From contig NZ_JALFCU010000077.1 in the NCBI RefSeq assembly GCF_022771645.1, positions 1 to 42,138 of the forward strand: a DNA stretch of 42,138 nt, in the 5' to 3' direction. The position numbers were made by a program, and so were the translations under genes. Under the pieces are notes generated by a model. It saw nothing but the letters and a program-made list of their open reading frames with translations, searched no databases and was not told where the DNA came from. Below, piece after piece: positions 27,330 through 35,498 of the stretch (positions are counted from its first letter, which is position 1; each line of letters opens with the position of its first letter). This DNA comes from Selenomonas sp. (GTDB taxonomy: Bacteria; Bacillota; Negativicutes; Selenomonadales; Selenomonadaceae).

Positions 27330-29222
27330 TTATTCGCCGAGCAATTCTGCTTTCAGCTCTTTGTAGCGGCGCGTATAATACGGGCCGTCCTGCGCTTCGC
27401 GGTGGTCGAAGCCGTAGGCGCGGCGGCTGACGGCGAGGATCGGCGGCGCCTGGATGCGCTTCGCGATCGCCATGCCGGAGAAGAGGTTCCACCAGCGTTC
27501 GAGGTCTTCGATGAACGCTTTCGCCGTTGGGAAATATTTCGTCACGAGGCCGGGCGCGCAGCCGAGGTTTTCTTCGACCGTGCCGTTCTTGTACCACGAA
27601 AGCACGTCTTCCGGCGTCGCTTTTTGCCAGCGTTCGATGAACGAGCGGAAGAGGTAATCATGGTACGGATACTTGATCGGGTCGCCCTTGCCCTCGTCGA
27701 CGTTCTGTGCGCTCGAGAGCTCAGCGCTCGGCACGAGGTCCAAAATGCCTTGCGGCACGACTTCGCGATGATAGACGTGTTCGTTCAAATAGCGCGCGAG
27801 GTCGTAGACTTGGTATTTCCAGAGGTCGGCGAGCGCGGCAAGGAAGCCGGACTGGTCGCCGTAGAGCGTCGAGTAGCCGACCGTCGTCTCGGCCTTGTTC
27901 GCGTTGCATGTGAAGCCGCCGCCGAACGCGGCTGCCGCGGCGGCGAGCACGCGCGCGCTGCGGTCGCGCGCCTGGATGTTTTCGAGGACGAACGACGAGA
28001 CGGCGAGATGCGTTTCCGTGCCGTCAGCGAGATGCGTGACGGGCAGTGTTTCCAGTTGCTTTTTTGTCAAATCGACCGATTCCTGGATCGGCACGATCAT
28101 GTACTGGCAGCCGAGGTTTTTTGCGAGCTCGGCTGAGAGGCCTTTCGTCGTCTCGGAGTTGAAGACGCTCGGCATGTTGACGAGCAGGAGATTTTTCGGC
28201 CCGAGCACATCCGCGTAGAGCGCGGCGGCGACGGCGGAGTCGATGCCGCCCGAGATGCCGATGACGACGCGCTTCATGTGGATGCTCGCGAGGAATTCTT
28301 TGATGCCATACGACAGCGCGCGATAGATGTCGGCGATGGGCGGCTCGGGCGGCTGCGGCGCAGCGCTCATGGCGTCAATGCGGTCGAGGTCCGTCGTGAC
28401 GACGGCCTCTTCATACGGCGGCACGACGCGCACGACGCGGCCGGCGCCGCTGTAGACCGTGCTCGACCCGTCGAACGTGTAGATCGTCTTGCCGTTGTTC
28501 TGCAAGCCAACGTTGTTGACGTAGAAGAGCGGCGTATGCGCGGCCTTTGCCTGCGCGCCGAACACGCGGTTGCGCTTGTCGTTTTTGCCGAGCGTGTACG
28601 GCGAGGCGGAAATGTTGACGAAGAAATCGATGTCGTGGTGACGGTTCAATACGGCGAGTGGCGTGAGGCTGTAGTCATCGCTCCAGCCGTCTTCGCAGAG
28701 CAGACCACCGATGCGATAGCGCTGGCCACGGATGTCGAGCGTGAGCGGCGAGAGCAGGCGCTCCGCCGTCGTGCCGAGCTCGCGCGCGAGCTTTTGCAGA
28801 CTGAAGAAATGGCGCGTGTCATCGAACTCGCGATAATTCGGCAAGAGCGTCTTGATGATGAAGGGATACGGCATGCTGTCAGGTGAGACGAGCCGGCCGT
28901 TTTGCGCGCAGAACAGCGCGTTGTACTTGCGCACGCGCCCGTCGTTATTTTTTTTCTCCCAATCGACGGCGATGTTGCCGAATAGCACGACGATGTCCTG
29001 CGACGCGGTGATGATGTCGCGGCCATAGCTTTCGCAGTCGCGCAGGAATGCCGACTGCTCCCACGCGTCGCCGAGTAGGTAGCCGGGTAGGCAAAGCTCG
29101 GAGAAGACGATGACGTCCGCACCCTGTTCTTTCGCTTCAGAGATCTGTCGCAGCATCGTGGCCGCATTCACGTCCGGATGACCGGGGGACACTTTCATTT
29201 GTGCCATGGCAATTTTCAACAT
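27330..29222 (-). CDS. nadE: Glutamine-dependent NAD+ synthetase
   Basis: This 630-aa two-domain enzyme amidates deamido-NAD to NAD+. The N-terminal nitrilase-type glutaminase has the triad Glu42 (FSELCLPGY), Lys124 (KTLLPNY) and Cys176 (GGLLCEDGW). The C-terminal synthetase carries the PP-loop GISGGIDSAVAA, STLYGDQSG and the PSAELSSAQ loop. The length matches glutaminase-linked NadE of this type. The ATG at 29222 has AGAGGTGG upstream. It is divergent from thrC. Confidence 0.95.
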   Translation of the reverse strand: MLKIAMAQMKVSPGHPDVNAATMLRQISEAKEQGADVIVFSELCLPGYLLGDAWEQSAFLRDCESYGRDIITASQDIVVLFGNIAVDWEKKNNDGRVRKYNALFCAQNGRLVSPDSMPYPFIIKTLLPNYREFDDTRHFFSLQKLARELGTTAERLLSPLTLDIRGQRYRIGGLLCEDGWSDDYSLTPLAVLNRHHDIDFFVNISASPYTLGKNDKRNRVFGAQAKAAHTPLFYVNNVGLQNNGKTIYTFDGSSTVYSGAGRVVRVVPPYEEAVVTTDLDRIDAMSAAPQPPEPPIADIYRALSYGIKEFLASIHMKRVVIGISGGIDSAVAAALYADVLGPKNLLLVNMPSVFNSETTKGLSAELAKNLGCQYMIVPIQESVDLTKKQLETLPVTHLADGTETHLAVSSFVLENIQARDRSARVLAAAAAAFGGGFTCNANKAETTVGYSTLYGDQSGFLAALADLWKYQVYDLARYLNEHVYHREVVPQGILDLVPSAELSSAQNVDEGKGDPIKYPYHDYLFRSFIERWQKATPEDVLSWYKNGTVEENLGCAPGLVTKYFPTAKAFIEDLERWWNLFSGMAIAKRIQAPPILAVSRRAYGFDHREAQDGPYYTRRYKELKAELLGE

Positions 29223-29245
29223 AGGGTTCCACCTCTTGCCAGATT

Positions 29246-29256
29246 TATGCTATAAT
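29246..29256 (+). promoter_or_regulatory. Extended -10 promoter of thrC
   Basis: TGCTATAAT (TG-n-TATAAT, 29248-29256) with no convincing -35. It leaves a leader of about 110 bases before thrC containing a small GCACATTTGTGTGC hairpin near 29290; no known riboswitch was recognised. Confidence 0.5.
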
Positions 29257-29372
29257 GAAGTTGTTTTCACGCCAACGTCGCATACACACGCACATTTGTG
29301 TGCACGACGGGCAAAACATCTGCGTTCATTCTAGCATATTTTCTATCCATATAAAAGAGAGGCGATCGGATT

Positions 29373-30860
29373 TTGAAGTACATCAGCACGCGCGGCGGCG
29401 CGGAACATCTCACGTCCGCCGAGGCAATCCTCCAGGGCTTGTCGGAGAACGGCGGTCTCTTCGTGCCGGAGGAACTGCCGAAGGTCGCGCCATCGTTCAT
29501 CGAGGCGCTCGTGCCGCTCGCGTATGAGGAGCGTGCCGTGCGCGTCCTCCAAGCGTTCCTCACGGATTACAGCGAGGACGAGCTGCGCGGTTGCGTGACG
29601 CGCGCGTATGGCGGCGGCAAGTTCGACACGGAGCGCCGCGCGCCGACGAAGCTCCTCCAGACGCACAACGTCCTCGAGCTCTGGCACGGCCCGACGAGCG
29701 CGTTCAAGGACATGGCGCTCCAGCTCCTGCCGCAGCTGCTGTCGACGGCGCTCGCGAAAACGGGCGAACAGGACGATGTCCTCATCCTCGTCGCGACGTC
29801 CGGCGACACGGGCAAGGCCGCGCTCGAAGGTTTCCGCGATGTGCCGCAGACGAAGATCATGGTGTTCTATCCTGAAGGCGGCGTCAGCCGCATCCAGCAC
29901 TTGCAGATGACAACGCAGGAAGGCGGCAACGTCAACGTCACGGCTGTGCGCGGCAATTTCGATGACGCGCAGACGGGCGTAAAGCGAATCTTCGGTGACA
30001 AGGCGTTCGGCAAGGAGCTCGCGGCGGTCGGCGTGAAGCTCTCGTCGGCGAACTCCATCAACTGGGGCCGCCTCGTGCCGCAGATCGTTTACTATTTTAG
30101 TGCGTATGCCGATCTTTTGGTCGCCGGCCGCATCACGATGGGCGATGCGGTGAATTTCTGCGTGCCGACGGGCAATTTCGGCGACATCCTCGCAGGTTTC
30201 TACGCGAAATGCATGGGCCTTCCGGTCGGACGCCTCGTCTGCGCGTCGAACAAGAACAACGTGCTGACGGATTTCCTCACGACCGGCACGTACAACCGCA
30301 ACCGCGCGTTTTACCAGACGATCACGCCGTCGATGGATATCCTGATTTCGAGCAACCTCGAGCGCCTGCTCTATCACATGAGCGGCAGCACGGCGGCCGT
30401 CGCGGGCTGGATGAAAGCGCTCGCAGAAACCGGCACGTACACGATCCCGGGGGACTTGCTCGCGAAGATCCAGGAGACGTTCGCAGCCGGCTGGGCGGAC
30501 GAAGACGCGACGAAAGCGGCCATCAAAGAGGCGTACGATACGGAAGGCTACATCCCTGACACGCACACGGCTGTCGCATGGCAGGTCGCGGAAGCGTATC
30601 AGAAAGAAACGGGCGACACGCGCCCAATGGTCGTCGTCTCGACGGCGAGCCCGTACAAGTTCAACGGCAGCGTGCTCGCGGCGCTCGGCCATGAGACGGC
30701 AGGGAAGGACGAGTTCGCGCTGCTCGATGAGCTCGCGTTCATGAACAGCGACCCGACGCCCGCCGGCCTCGCCTCGCTCAAGACGAAGACCGTCCGTCAT
30801 CAAGACGTTTGCGAACGCGAAGAAATGAGAGCGTTCGTGCGCGCTTTTGCAGACAAATGA
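29373..30860 (+). CDS. thrC: Threonine synthase
   Basis: This 495-aa PLP enzyme converts O-phosphohomoserine to threonine. It belongs to the longer class. The N-terminal YISTRGGAEHLTSAEAILQGL and GLFVPEELP are characteristic. PLP Lys112 is in GPTSAFKDMALQLLP, and ATSGDTGKAALEGF binds the cofactor phosphate. VPTGNFGDILAG is also conserved. The start is TTG at 29373, with AGAGAGG upstream. It appears monocistronic; pckA follows with its own promoter. Confidence 0.95.
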   Translation: MKYISTRGGAEHLTSAEAILQGLSENGGLFVPEELPKVAPSFIEALVPLAYEERAVRVLQAFLTDYSEDELRGCVTRAYGGGKFDTERRAPTKLLQTHNVLELWHGPTSAFKDMALQLLPQLLSTALAKTGEQDDVLILVATSGDTGKAALEGFRDVPQTKIMVFYPEGGVSRIQHLQMTTQEGGNVNVTAVRGNFDDAQTGVKRIFGDKAFGKELAAVGVKLSSANSINWGRLVPQIVYYFSAYADLLVAGRITMGDAVNFCVPTGNFGDILAGFYAKCMGLPVGRLVCASNKNNVLTDFLTTGTYNRNRAFYQTITPSMDILISSNLERLLYHMSGSTAAVAGWMKALAETGTYTIPGDLLAKIQETFAAGWADEDATKAAIKEAYDTEGYIPDTHTAVAWQVAEAYQKETGDTRPMVVVSTASPYKFNGSVLAALGHETAGKDEFALLDELAFMNSDPTPAGLASLKTKTVRHQDVCEREEMRAFVRAFADK

Positions 30861-30864
30861 ATCG

Positions 30865-30893
30865 TTGACATTTATTGTGGAATAGGCTATTAT
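30865..30893 (+). promoter_or_regulatory. Promoter of pckA
   Basis: TTGACA at 30865-30870, a 17-bp spacer and TATTAT at 30888-30893, starting 4 bases after the thrC stop. Confidence 0.85.
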
Positions 30894-30903
30894 TATTCAT
30901 GGT

Positions 30904-30920
30904 GCGATACGAAATATCGC
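30904..30920 (+). promoter_or_regulatory. Small hairpin in the pckA 5' leader
   Basis: GCGATA/TATCGC with loop CGAAA, at the predicted 5' end of the mRNA about 40 bases before the start codon. It could act as a 5' stabiliser; its role is unproven. Confidence 0.45.
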
Positions 30921-30960
30921 GCTGAGAAAATGTTATTTTGACGAAAGAGGTTGAAAGCAA

Positions 30961-32577
30961 ATGGCAAATGTCGATCTCAGCCAGTACGGTATCACTGGCG
31001 TCACGGAAATCCTCCACAATCCTTCCTACAAGGTGCTCTTCGAAGAAGAGACGAAGGAAGGCCTCGAGGGCTTCGAAGTCGGCCAGGTTTCGGAACTGGG
31101 TGCCGTCAACGTCAAGACTGGTATTTTCACGGGTCGTTCCCCGAAGGACAAGTTCATCGTCGACGATGAGACGTCGCATGACACGGTCTGGTGGGACAGC
31201 GAGTCGTATCACAACGACAACCACCGTGCCACGAAAGAGGCATGGAAGGCCGTCAAGGAAATCGCGGAAAAAGAGCTTTCGGGCAAGAAGCTCTATGTCG
31301 TCGATGGCTTCTGCGGCGCGAACAAAGACACGCGCATGGCGGTCCGCTTCATCGTCGAGGTCGCTTGGCAGGCGCATTTCGTCTCCAATATGTTCATCAA
31401 GCCGACGAAAGAAGAGCTCGAGAACTTCAAGCCGGACTTCGTTGTCTTTAACGCTTCGAAAGCAAAAGTCGAGAACTACAAGGAACTCGGCCTGCATTCC
31501 GACACGGCGGTCGTCTTCAACCTGACGGAGCGCCAGCAGGTCATCATCAACACGTGGTACGGCGGCGAGATGAAGAAGGGCATGTTCTCCATGATGAACT
31601 ACTTCCTCCCGCTCAAGGGCATTGCCGCCATGCACTGCTCCGCGAACACGGACAAGCAGGGCAAGAACACGGCCATCTTCTTCGGCCTCTCCGGCACGGG
31701 CAAGACGACGCTCTCCACGGATCCGAAACGCCTCCTCATCGGCGACGACGAGCACGGCTGGGATGACGAAGGCGTCTTCAACTTCGAGGGCGGCTGCTAC
31801 GCAAAAGTCATCAACCTCGACATGGAGTCCGAGCCGGACATCTATGGCGCCATCAAGCGCAACGCGCTCCTCGAGAACGTCGTGCTTGACGACAAGGGCA
31901 ACATCGACTTCGCCGATAAGTCCATCACGGAGAACACGCGTGTCTCCTATCCGATCGACCACATCAAAGGTACGGTCAAAGGCTTCGTGAACGACCGCAG
32001 CGCTGCGCCGGCTGCGAAGAGCGTCATCTTCCTCTCGGCCGATGCATTCGGCGTCCTGCCGCCGGTCTCGATCCTCACGCCGGAGCAGATGCAGTACTAC
32101 TTCCTCTCTGGCTTCACGGCGAAACTCGCCGGCACGGAGCGCGGCATCACCGAGCCGACGCCGACGTTCTCCGCTTGCTTCGGCCAGGCGTTCCTCGAAC
32201 TCCATCCGACGAAGTACGCGCAGGAACTCGTGAAGCGCGTCAAGGCGAACGGCACGAAAGCATACCTCGTCAACACGGGCTGGAACGGCACGGGCAAGCG
32301 CATCTCCATCAAGGATACGCGCGGCATCATCGACGCCATCCACAGCGGCGCCATCACGAAGTGCCCGACGAAGAAGATCGCGTACTTCAACCTCGAGATC
32401 CCGACGCAGCTCGAAGGCGTCGCGACGGAAGTCCTCGACCCGAAGGATACGTACAAGGATCCGTCCGAGTGGGACAAGAAAGCGAAAGAACTCGCTGGCA
32501 TGTTCATCAAGAACTTTGCGAAGTACACGGATACGGAAGCTGGCAAAGCGCTCGTCGCTGCCGGCCCGCAGCTGTAA
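30961..32577 (+). CDS. pckA: Phosphoenolpyruvate carboxykinase (ATP)
   Basis: This 538-aa enzyme interconverts oxaloacetate plus ATP with PEP, CO2 and ADP. In anaerobes it often works in the CO2-fixing direction toward succinate or propionate. The kinase P-loop FFGLSGTGKTTLS follows the PEPCK-specific MHCSAN and YFLPLKGIAAMH. The metal/substrate region includes LIGDDEHGWDD. VNTGWNGTG and RISIKDTRGIIDAI are C-terminal landmarks. The ATP-dependent class fits both length and motifs. Its codon use looks more biased than its neighbours', consistent with high expression. Confidence 0.96.
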   Translation: MANVDLSQYGITGVTEILHNPSYKVLFEEETKEGLEGFEVGQVSELGAVNVKTGIFTGRSPKDKFIVDDETSHDTVWWDSESYHNDNHRATKEAWKAVKEIAEKELSGKKLYVVDGFCGANKDTRMAVRFIVEVAWQAHFVSNMFIKPTKEELENFKPDFVVFNASKAKVENYKELGLHSDTAVVFNLTERQQVIINTWYGGEMKKGMFSMMNYFLPLKGIAAMHCSANTDKQGKNTAIFFGLSGTGKTTLSTDPKRLLIGDDEHGWDDEGVFNFEGGCYAKVINLDMESEPDIYGAIKRNALLENVVLDDKGNIDFADKSITENTRVSYPIDHIKGTVKGFVNDRSAAPAAKSVIFLSADAFGVLPPVSILTPEQMQYYFLSGFTAKLAGTERGITEPTPTFSACFGQAFLELHPTKYAQELVKRVKANGTKAYLVNTGWNGTGKRISIKDTRGIIDAIHSGAITKCPTKKIAYFNLEIPTQLEGVATEVLDPKDTYKDPSEWDKKAKELAGMFIKNFAKYTDTEAGKALVAAGPQL

Positions 32578-32613
32578 TCCTGCGCCATTTGCTGGAAGCA
32601 GCATGATATACGG

Positions 32614-32645
32614 AGAGCTCCCTCGAAAGAGGGAGCTCTCTTTGC
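32614..32645 (+). terminator. Terminator after pckA
   Basis: AGAGCTCCCTC/GAGGGAGCTCT with a GAAA tetraloop and a CTTTGCTTT tail. Confidence 0.88.
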
Positions 32646-32674
32646 TTTATTTCTGCTGATTTCTTTGTTATAAT
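32646..32674 (+). promoter_or_regulatory. Probable promoter of the membrane-anchored protein gene
   Basis: TATAAT at 32669-32674; the -35 at 17 bp is TTTATT (3/6). It lies about 50 bases before the ATG. Confidence 0.4.
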
Positions 32675-32722
32675 ATTTCTTGCAGCTTGTCCTGGATGCG
32701 ACGAGCGGCAAGGAGAGAATAA

Positions 32723-33442
32723 ATGAAACGAATCATCATGATTGCCGTCGCTGTCTATGCGGCCATCCTCGTCATCGGCGGGGCGGCGTATTTCGCGCTC
32801 AGCGAGCAAAAGGCGGAACTGCCGCCGGCACGCACGGAAACAGAGCAGAGCGAGCAGGCCGCCGAGGCGGCGCGCAAGGCCGAGGAAGCGAAGGCGCGCG
32901 CGGAGGCGGTCGAAAAGGCCGCGAAGGAAGCCGAAGCGAAGCAAAAGCAACGGGACACGCTCGTAAATGCGCTTGAGGTCGAAAAGAAGAACGGCCTGAC
33001 GCTCTACACGGGCCGTTACCCGAAGAAGCCCGCGCCCGGCGTGTACCTGCGTCCGTTTGTGGTCTCGGATGGCGTTTCCTATGCGCTGAAGTTTGATGTA
33101 TACTATTATTACAACATCGACGATCCGCAGCAGACGGCGTGGGTGCATGGCGACGCGCTCGTCGCGAGCGTGGACGGGCAGTCGTATCATCTCGCTTTCA
33201 ACGCGAAAGACCGGCGCGACAAGATGAGCCCGGACGCAGAAAATCTCGCGGAAAATTATGTCCATGATGCGACGAAAGATGAAATCGCGCTCCTGCGTGC
33301 CATCGCGCAGGCGCAAGACGTCCGCATCACGTATTACCAGCAGGCGACGGGCGACGTGCGCAGCCAGACGCTTTCGCGTGAAGATATCAAGAAAATTCAT
33401 GACATGATGGCGTTCTACGACGTTGTGGCACAGGAAAATTGA
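32723..33442 (+). CDS. Membrane-anchored coiled-coil protein, unknown function
   Basis: 239 aa. Residues 4-26 (IIMIAVAVYAAILVIGGAAYFAL) form one N-terminal membrane anchor. Residues about 30-75 are an Ala/Glu/Lys coiled coil (AEAARKAEEAKARAEAVEKA). The remaining 165 residues look like a folded extracytoplasmic domain with Tyr-rich strands (YALKFDVYYYYNID, YHLAFNAKDRRDKM, VRITYYQQATGD). Not assigned to a family. A response-regulator gene follows by 36 bases, so the two may be co-transcribed. Confidence 0.75.
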   Translation: MKRIIMIAVAVYAAILVIGGAAYFALSEQKAELPPARTETEQSEQAAEAARKAEEAKARAEAVEKAAKEAEAKQKQRDTLVNALEVEKKNGLTLYTGRYPKKPAPGVYLRPFVVSDGVSYALKFDVYYYYNIDDPQQTAWVHGDALVASVDGQSYHLAFNAKDRRDKMSPDAENLAENYVHDATKDEIALLRAIAQAQDVRITYYQQATGDVRSQTLSREDIKKIHDMMAFYDVVAQEN

Positions 33443-33478
33443 AAAGTTCATATGAAAAGCTATGAAGGAGGCAGCATC

Positions 33479-34177
33479 GTGAAAATTCTTGCGGTCGATG
33501 ATGACGATTCCATCCGCGACTTGCTCACAATCCAGCTGAAACGGCACGGATATGACGTGCTGACGGCGGCGGATGGGCAGGAGGCGCTTGAGAAAGCGCC
33601 GGAAGCCGATTTTATCCTGCTCGACCTCATGCTGCCGAAGCTCGACGGCTACGAAGTCTGCCGCCGCCTCAAAGCGAGCAAGCGGACGGCCGGCATCCCC
33701 GTCATCATGCTGACGGCGAAGACGGAAGAGATCGACACGGTGCTCGGACTCGAGCTCGGCGCCGATGACTACATCGCGAAACCGTTCTCCCTGCGCGAGC
33801 TGCTCGCGCGCATCAAGGCCGTCGGACGCCGCTCGCAGACGAACAGGGACGAAAAAAAAGAACAGCTCACGCTGCATCTCGGCTCGCTCGTCATGGACTT
33901 CGCTGCGTACCGCGTCGAGCTCCATGGCAAGGCGCTCGCGCTGACGCCGAAGGAATACGAGCTCTTGAAGCTCTTCCTCACGCACATCGGCCGCGCCTAC
34001 AGCCGTGACGAACTCCTCACGCGCATCTGGGGCTACGAATACTACGGCGACACGCGCACCGTCGACGTTCACATCCGCCACCTGCGCAGCAAGCTTGCGG
34101 CCGCACCGGAGATCGCGCAGGCCATCGAAACCGTCCGCGGCGTCGGCTACCGCTTCCAATATGAAGAAGCGCAATAA
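33479..34177 (+). CDS. OmpR/PhoB-family response regulator (orphan here)
   Basis: This 232-aa two-domain regulator has a receiver with acidic pocket DDDD at 7-10, phosphoacceptor Asp49 (LLDLMLPKLDGYE), a conserved Thr (MLTAKTEE) and the switch Lys (IAKPFS). The C-terminal winged helix shows LTPKEYELLKLFLTHIGRAYSRDELL and RTVDVHIRHLRSKL with VRGVGYRF. The GTG start at 33479 follows GAAGGAGG; an ATG 27 bases upstream is in frame but lacks a site. No histidine kinase follows; a terminator and the prophage begin immediately after. Confidence 0.93.
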   Translation: MKILAVDDDDSIRDLLTIQLKRHGYDVLTAADGQEALEKAPEADFILLDLMLPKLDGYEVCRRLKASKRTAGIPVIMLTAKTEEIDTVLGLELGADDYIAKPFSLRELLARIKAVGRRSQTNRDEKKEQLTLHLGSLVMDFAAYRVELHGKALALTPKEYELLKLFLTHIGRAYSRDELLTRIWGYEYYGDTRTVDVHIRHLRSKLAAAPEIAQAIETVRGVGYRFQYEEAQ

Positions 34178-34197
34178 AAAGAAAATGGAAGTTCCTG

Positions 34198-34229
34198 TTG
34201 CACAATACGATTTTTCTCGTATTGTGCAA
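34198..34229. repeat. Perfect 13-bp inverted repeat after the response-regulator gene
   Basis: TTGCACAATACGA/TCGTATTGTGCAA with loop TTTTTC. It lies just before the terminator and could be a protein-binding site or an RNA hairpin. Confidence 0.6.
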
Positions 34230-34272
34230 AGCGCCGGAAACCCTTTGAAATAGGGCTTTCGGCGCTTTTTTT
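34228..34272 (+). terminator. Strong terminator at the chromosome-prophage border
   Basis: GCGCCGGAAACCCT and AGGGCTTTCGGCGC pair with two mismatches and are followed by seven T residues. It ends the response-regulator transcript. Confidence 0.85.
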
Positions 34273-34307
34273 GTCTGCAATTTGTCTGCAAAAGGCGATT
34301 TGTCTGC
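34270..34307. repeat. Three direct copies of TTTGTCTGC beside the integrase end
   Basis: Copies lie at 34270-34278, 34281-34289 and 34299-34307, between the terminator and the integrase stop codon. Short direct repeats beside an integrase gene are often arm-type integrase sites, which would mark the attachment region. This is inference from position. Confidence 0.45.
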
Positions 34308-34308
34308 G

Positions 34309-35189
34309 TCAGGAGTTGAAGAAATCCGCCCAGAATTTCCGCTCCTGCTCGCGGGCGATCTTTTTCTGCTGGTCTTCCGTATCGTGAGCGTAGATGCCGA
34401 GCGTAGTCTCGACGTTCCGATGGCCGAGACGGGCGGCGACGGCGACAGGGGAAACGCCGTCGGCGATGAGATTCGTCGCCTGCGTGTGGCGAAAGGAGTG
34501 GGAGTTGAGTCCGTGCTCGCGTAGCGCGTGATGGATGACGCTGCGCGGAACGCATGAGCCGCGCGGCGTCAGGCAGACGAAATGACGGCGCTTGCCTTTC
34601 GGATGCAGCCTCTTGGAAGCGACGTGGAGGATGCCGCCATCATCAACACAGCAGATGACGTACTCTTCTCCAGCGATGCCTCGGCGGCCTCCTGCCGCGC
34701 TTTTTCCATTTTCAAGAGTTCCACGAGGTAGTCGGGGATAAAGATTTTTCGTCTCCCCGTTTTCGTCTTCGGATCGGAGAGATACTCGTCATGCCCAATG
34801 GCATCAAGAACCCGCTGCTTGCAGACAGAGAGGCTCTTCTCCTGGAAGTCGATGTCTCCCCATGCGAGGCCGAGGGCTTCGCCGAGGCGCATCCCTGTGT
34901 GGTAGAGCAGGAGAATCGGCAGGTAGAGGCTCGTGCCAGGAGGAAAGGCTTCGAGGAGCTCCTGCAATTTCTCCGGCGTCACGATGACGCGCTCGACGTG
35001 ATGGCCGCCGTCCGTCTTCGGCGTTTTCAGGTAGCGACAGGGATTCTCGCGGATGAGCTTGCACGGGTATACGGCGTAGCTGAGCGCCGTGCTGAGGATC
35101 GTCTTTGTGTAGTGGATCGTCCGCTGTGCCAGGCCTCGATCGCGCAGGGAGAGCAGCCAGCGGTCTAGCTCGGCGTGCTGCCCGCCCAC
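34309..35189 (-). pseudogene. int: Tyrosine recombinase (phage integrase), 5'-truncated and frameshifted
   Basis: The readable product starts inside the core-binding domain (LDRWLLSLRDRGLAQRTIHY). It continues through YHTGMRLGEALGLAWGD (first catalytic Arg) and TKTGRRKI. Near 34685-34695 the frame changes, and the C-terminal part (GEEYVICCVDDGGILHV) reads on to HSFRHTQATNLI, LGHRNVETTLGIYAHDT and the stop at 34309. All catalytic residues (R, K, H-x-x-R, H, Y) exist, but in two frames. A single missing G near GCCGAGGCATC would explain the shift. The arm-binding and early core-binding parts are absent, replaced by a rhuM fragment. It cannot make normal integrase as read here. Confidence 0.88.
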
Positions 35190-35494
35190 TTGCGGAACTG
35201 CGTGCCGCGCGGGGAATGGACGCGGAAGCCGACGGCGAGGATGGCGTCGAGGCTGTAGAAAGCGGTTCGGTAATTCTTCCCGTCGGCGGCAGTAGTAAAG
35301 AAAAACTTTACTACTGAATTTTTGTCGATCTCGCCTTCTTCAAAACAATGCTTGAGATGTTGCCCGATGTTTTGTTTGCTGGTTTCAAACAGGACAGCGA
35401 TTTGCGCCTGCGGCAGCCAGACCGTCCCGCCTTTTGCATAGAGTTTGACAGATGCTTTACCATCGTCGGTGTTGTAAATGATGATGTCGTCCAT
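35165..35494 (-). pseudogene. RhuM-family protein, N-terminal fragment fused out of frame to integrase
   Basis: 109 aa remain of a protein usually about 330 aa. IIIYNTDDGKASVKLYAKGG, WLPQAQIAVLFETSKQNI, VVKFFFTTAADGKNYRTAFY and GFRVHSPRGTQFRKWA are standard RhuM text. After FRKWA the frame runs GSTPS and stops, while the overlapping frame becomes the integrase core domain. This marks a deletion joining the two genes near 35185. The start is ATG 35494 with AAAGGA upstream, overlapping nothing essential of the peptidase gene. RhuM proteins are common on phages and islands; their function is unclear. Confidence 0.85.
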
Positions 35495-35498
35495 AAAT

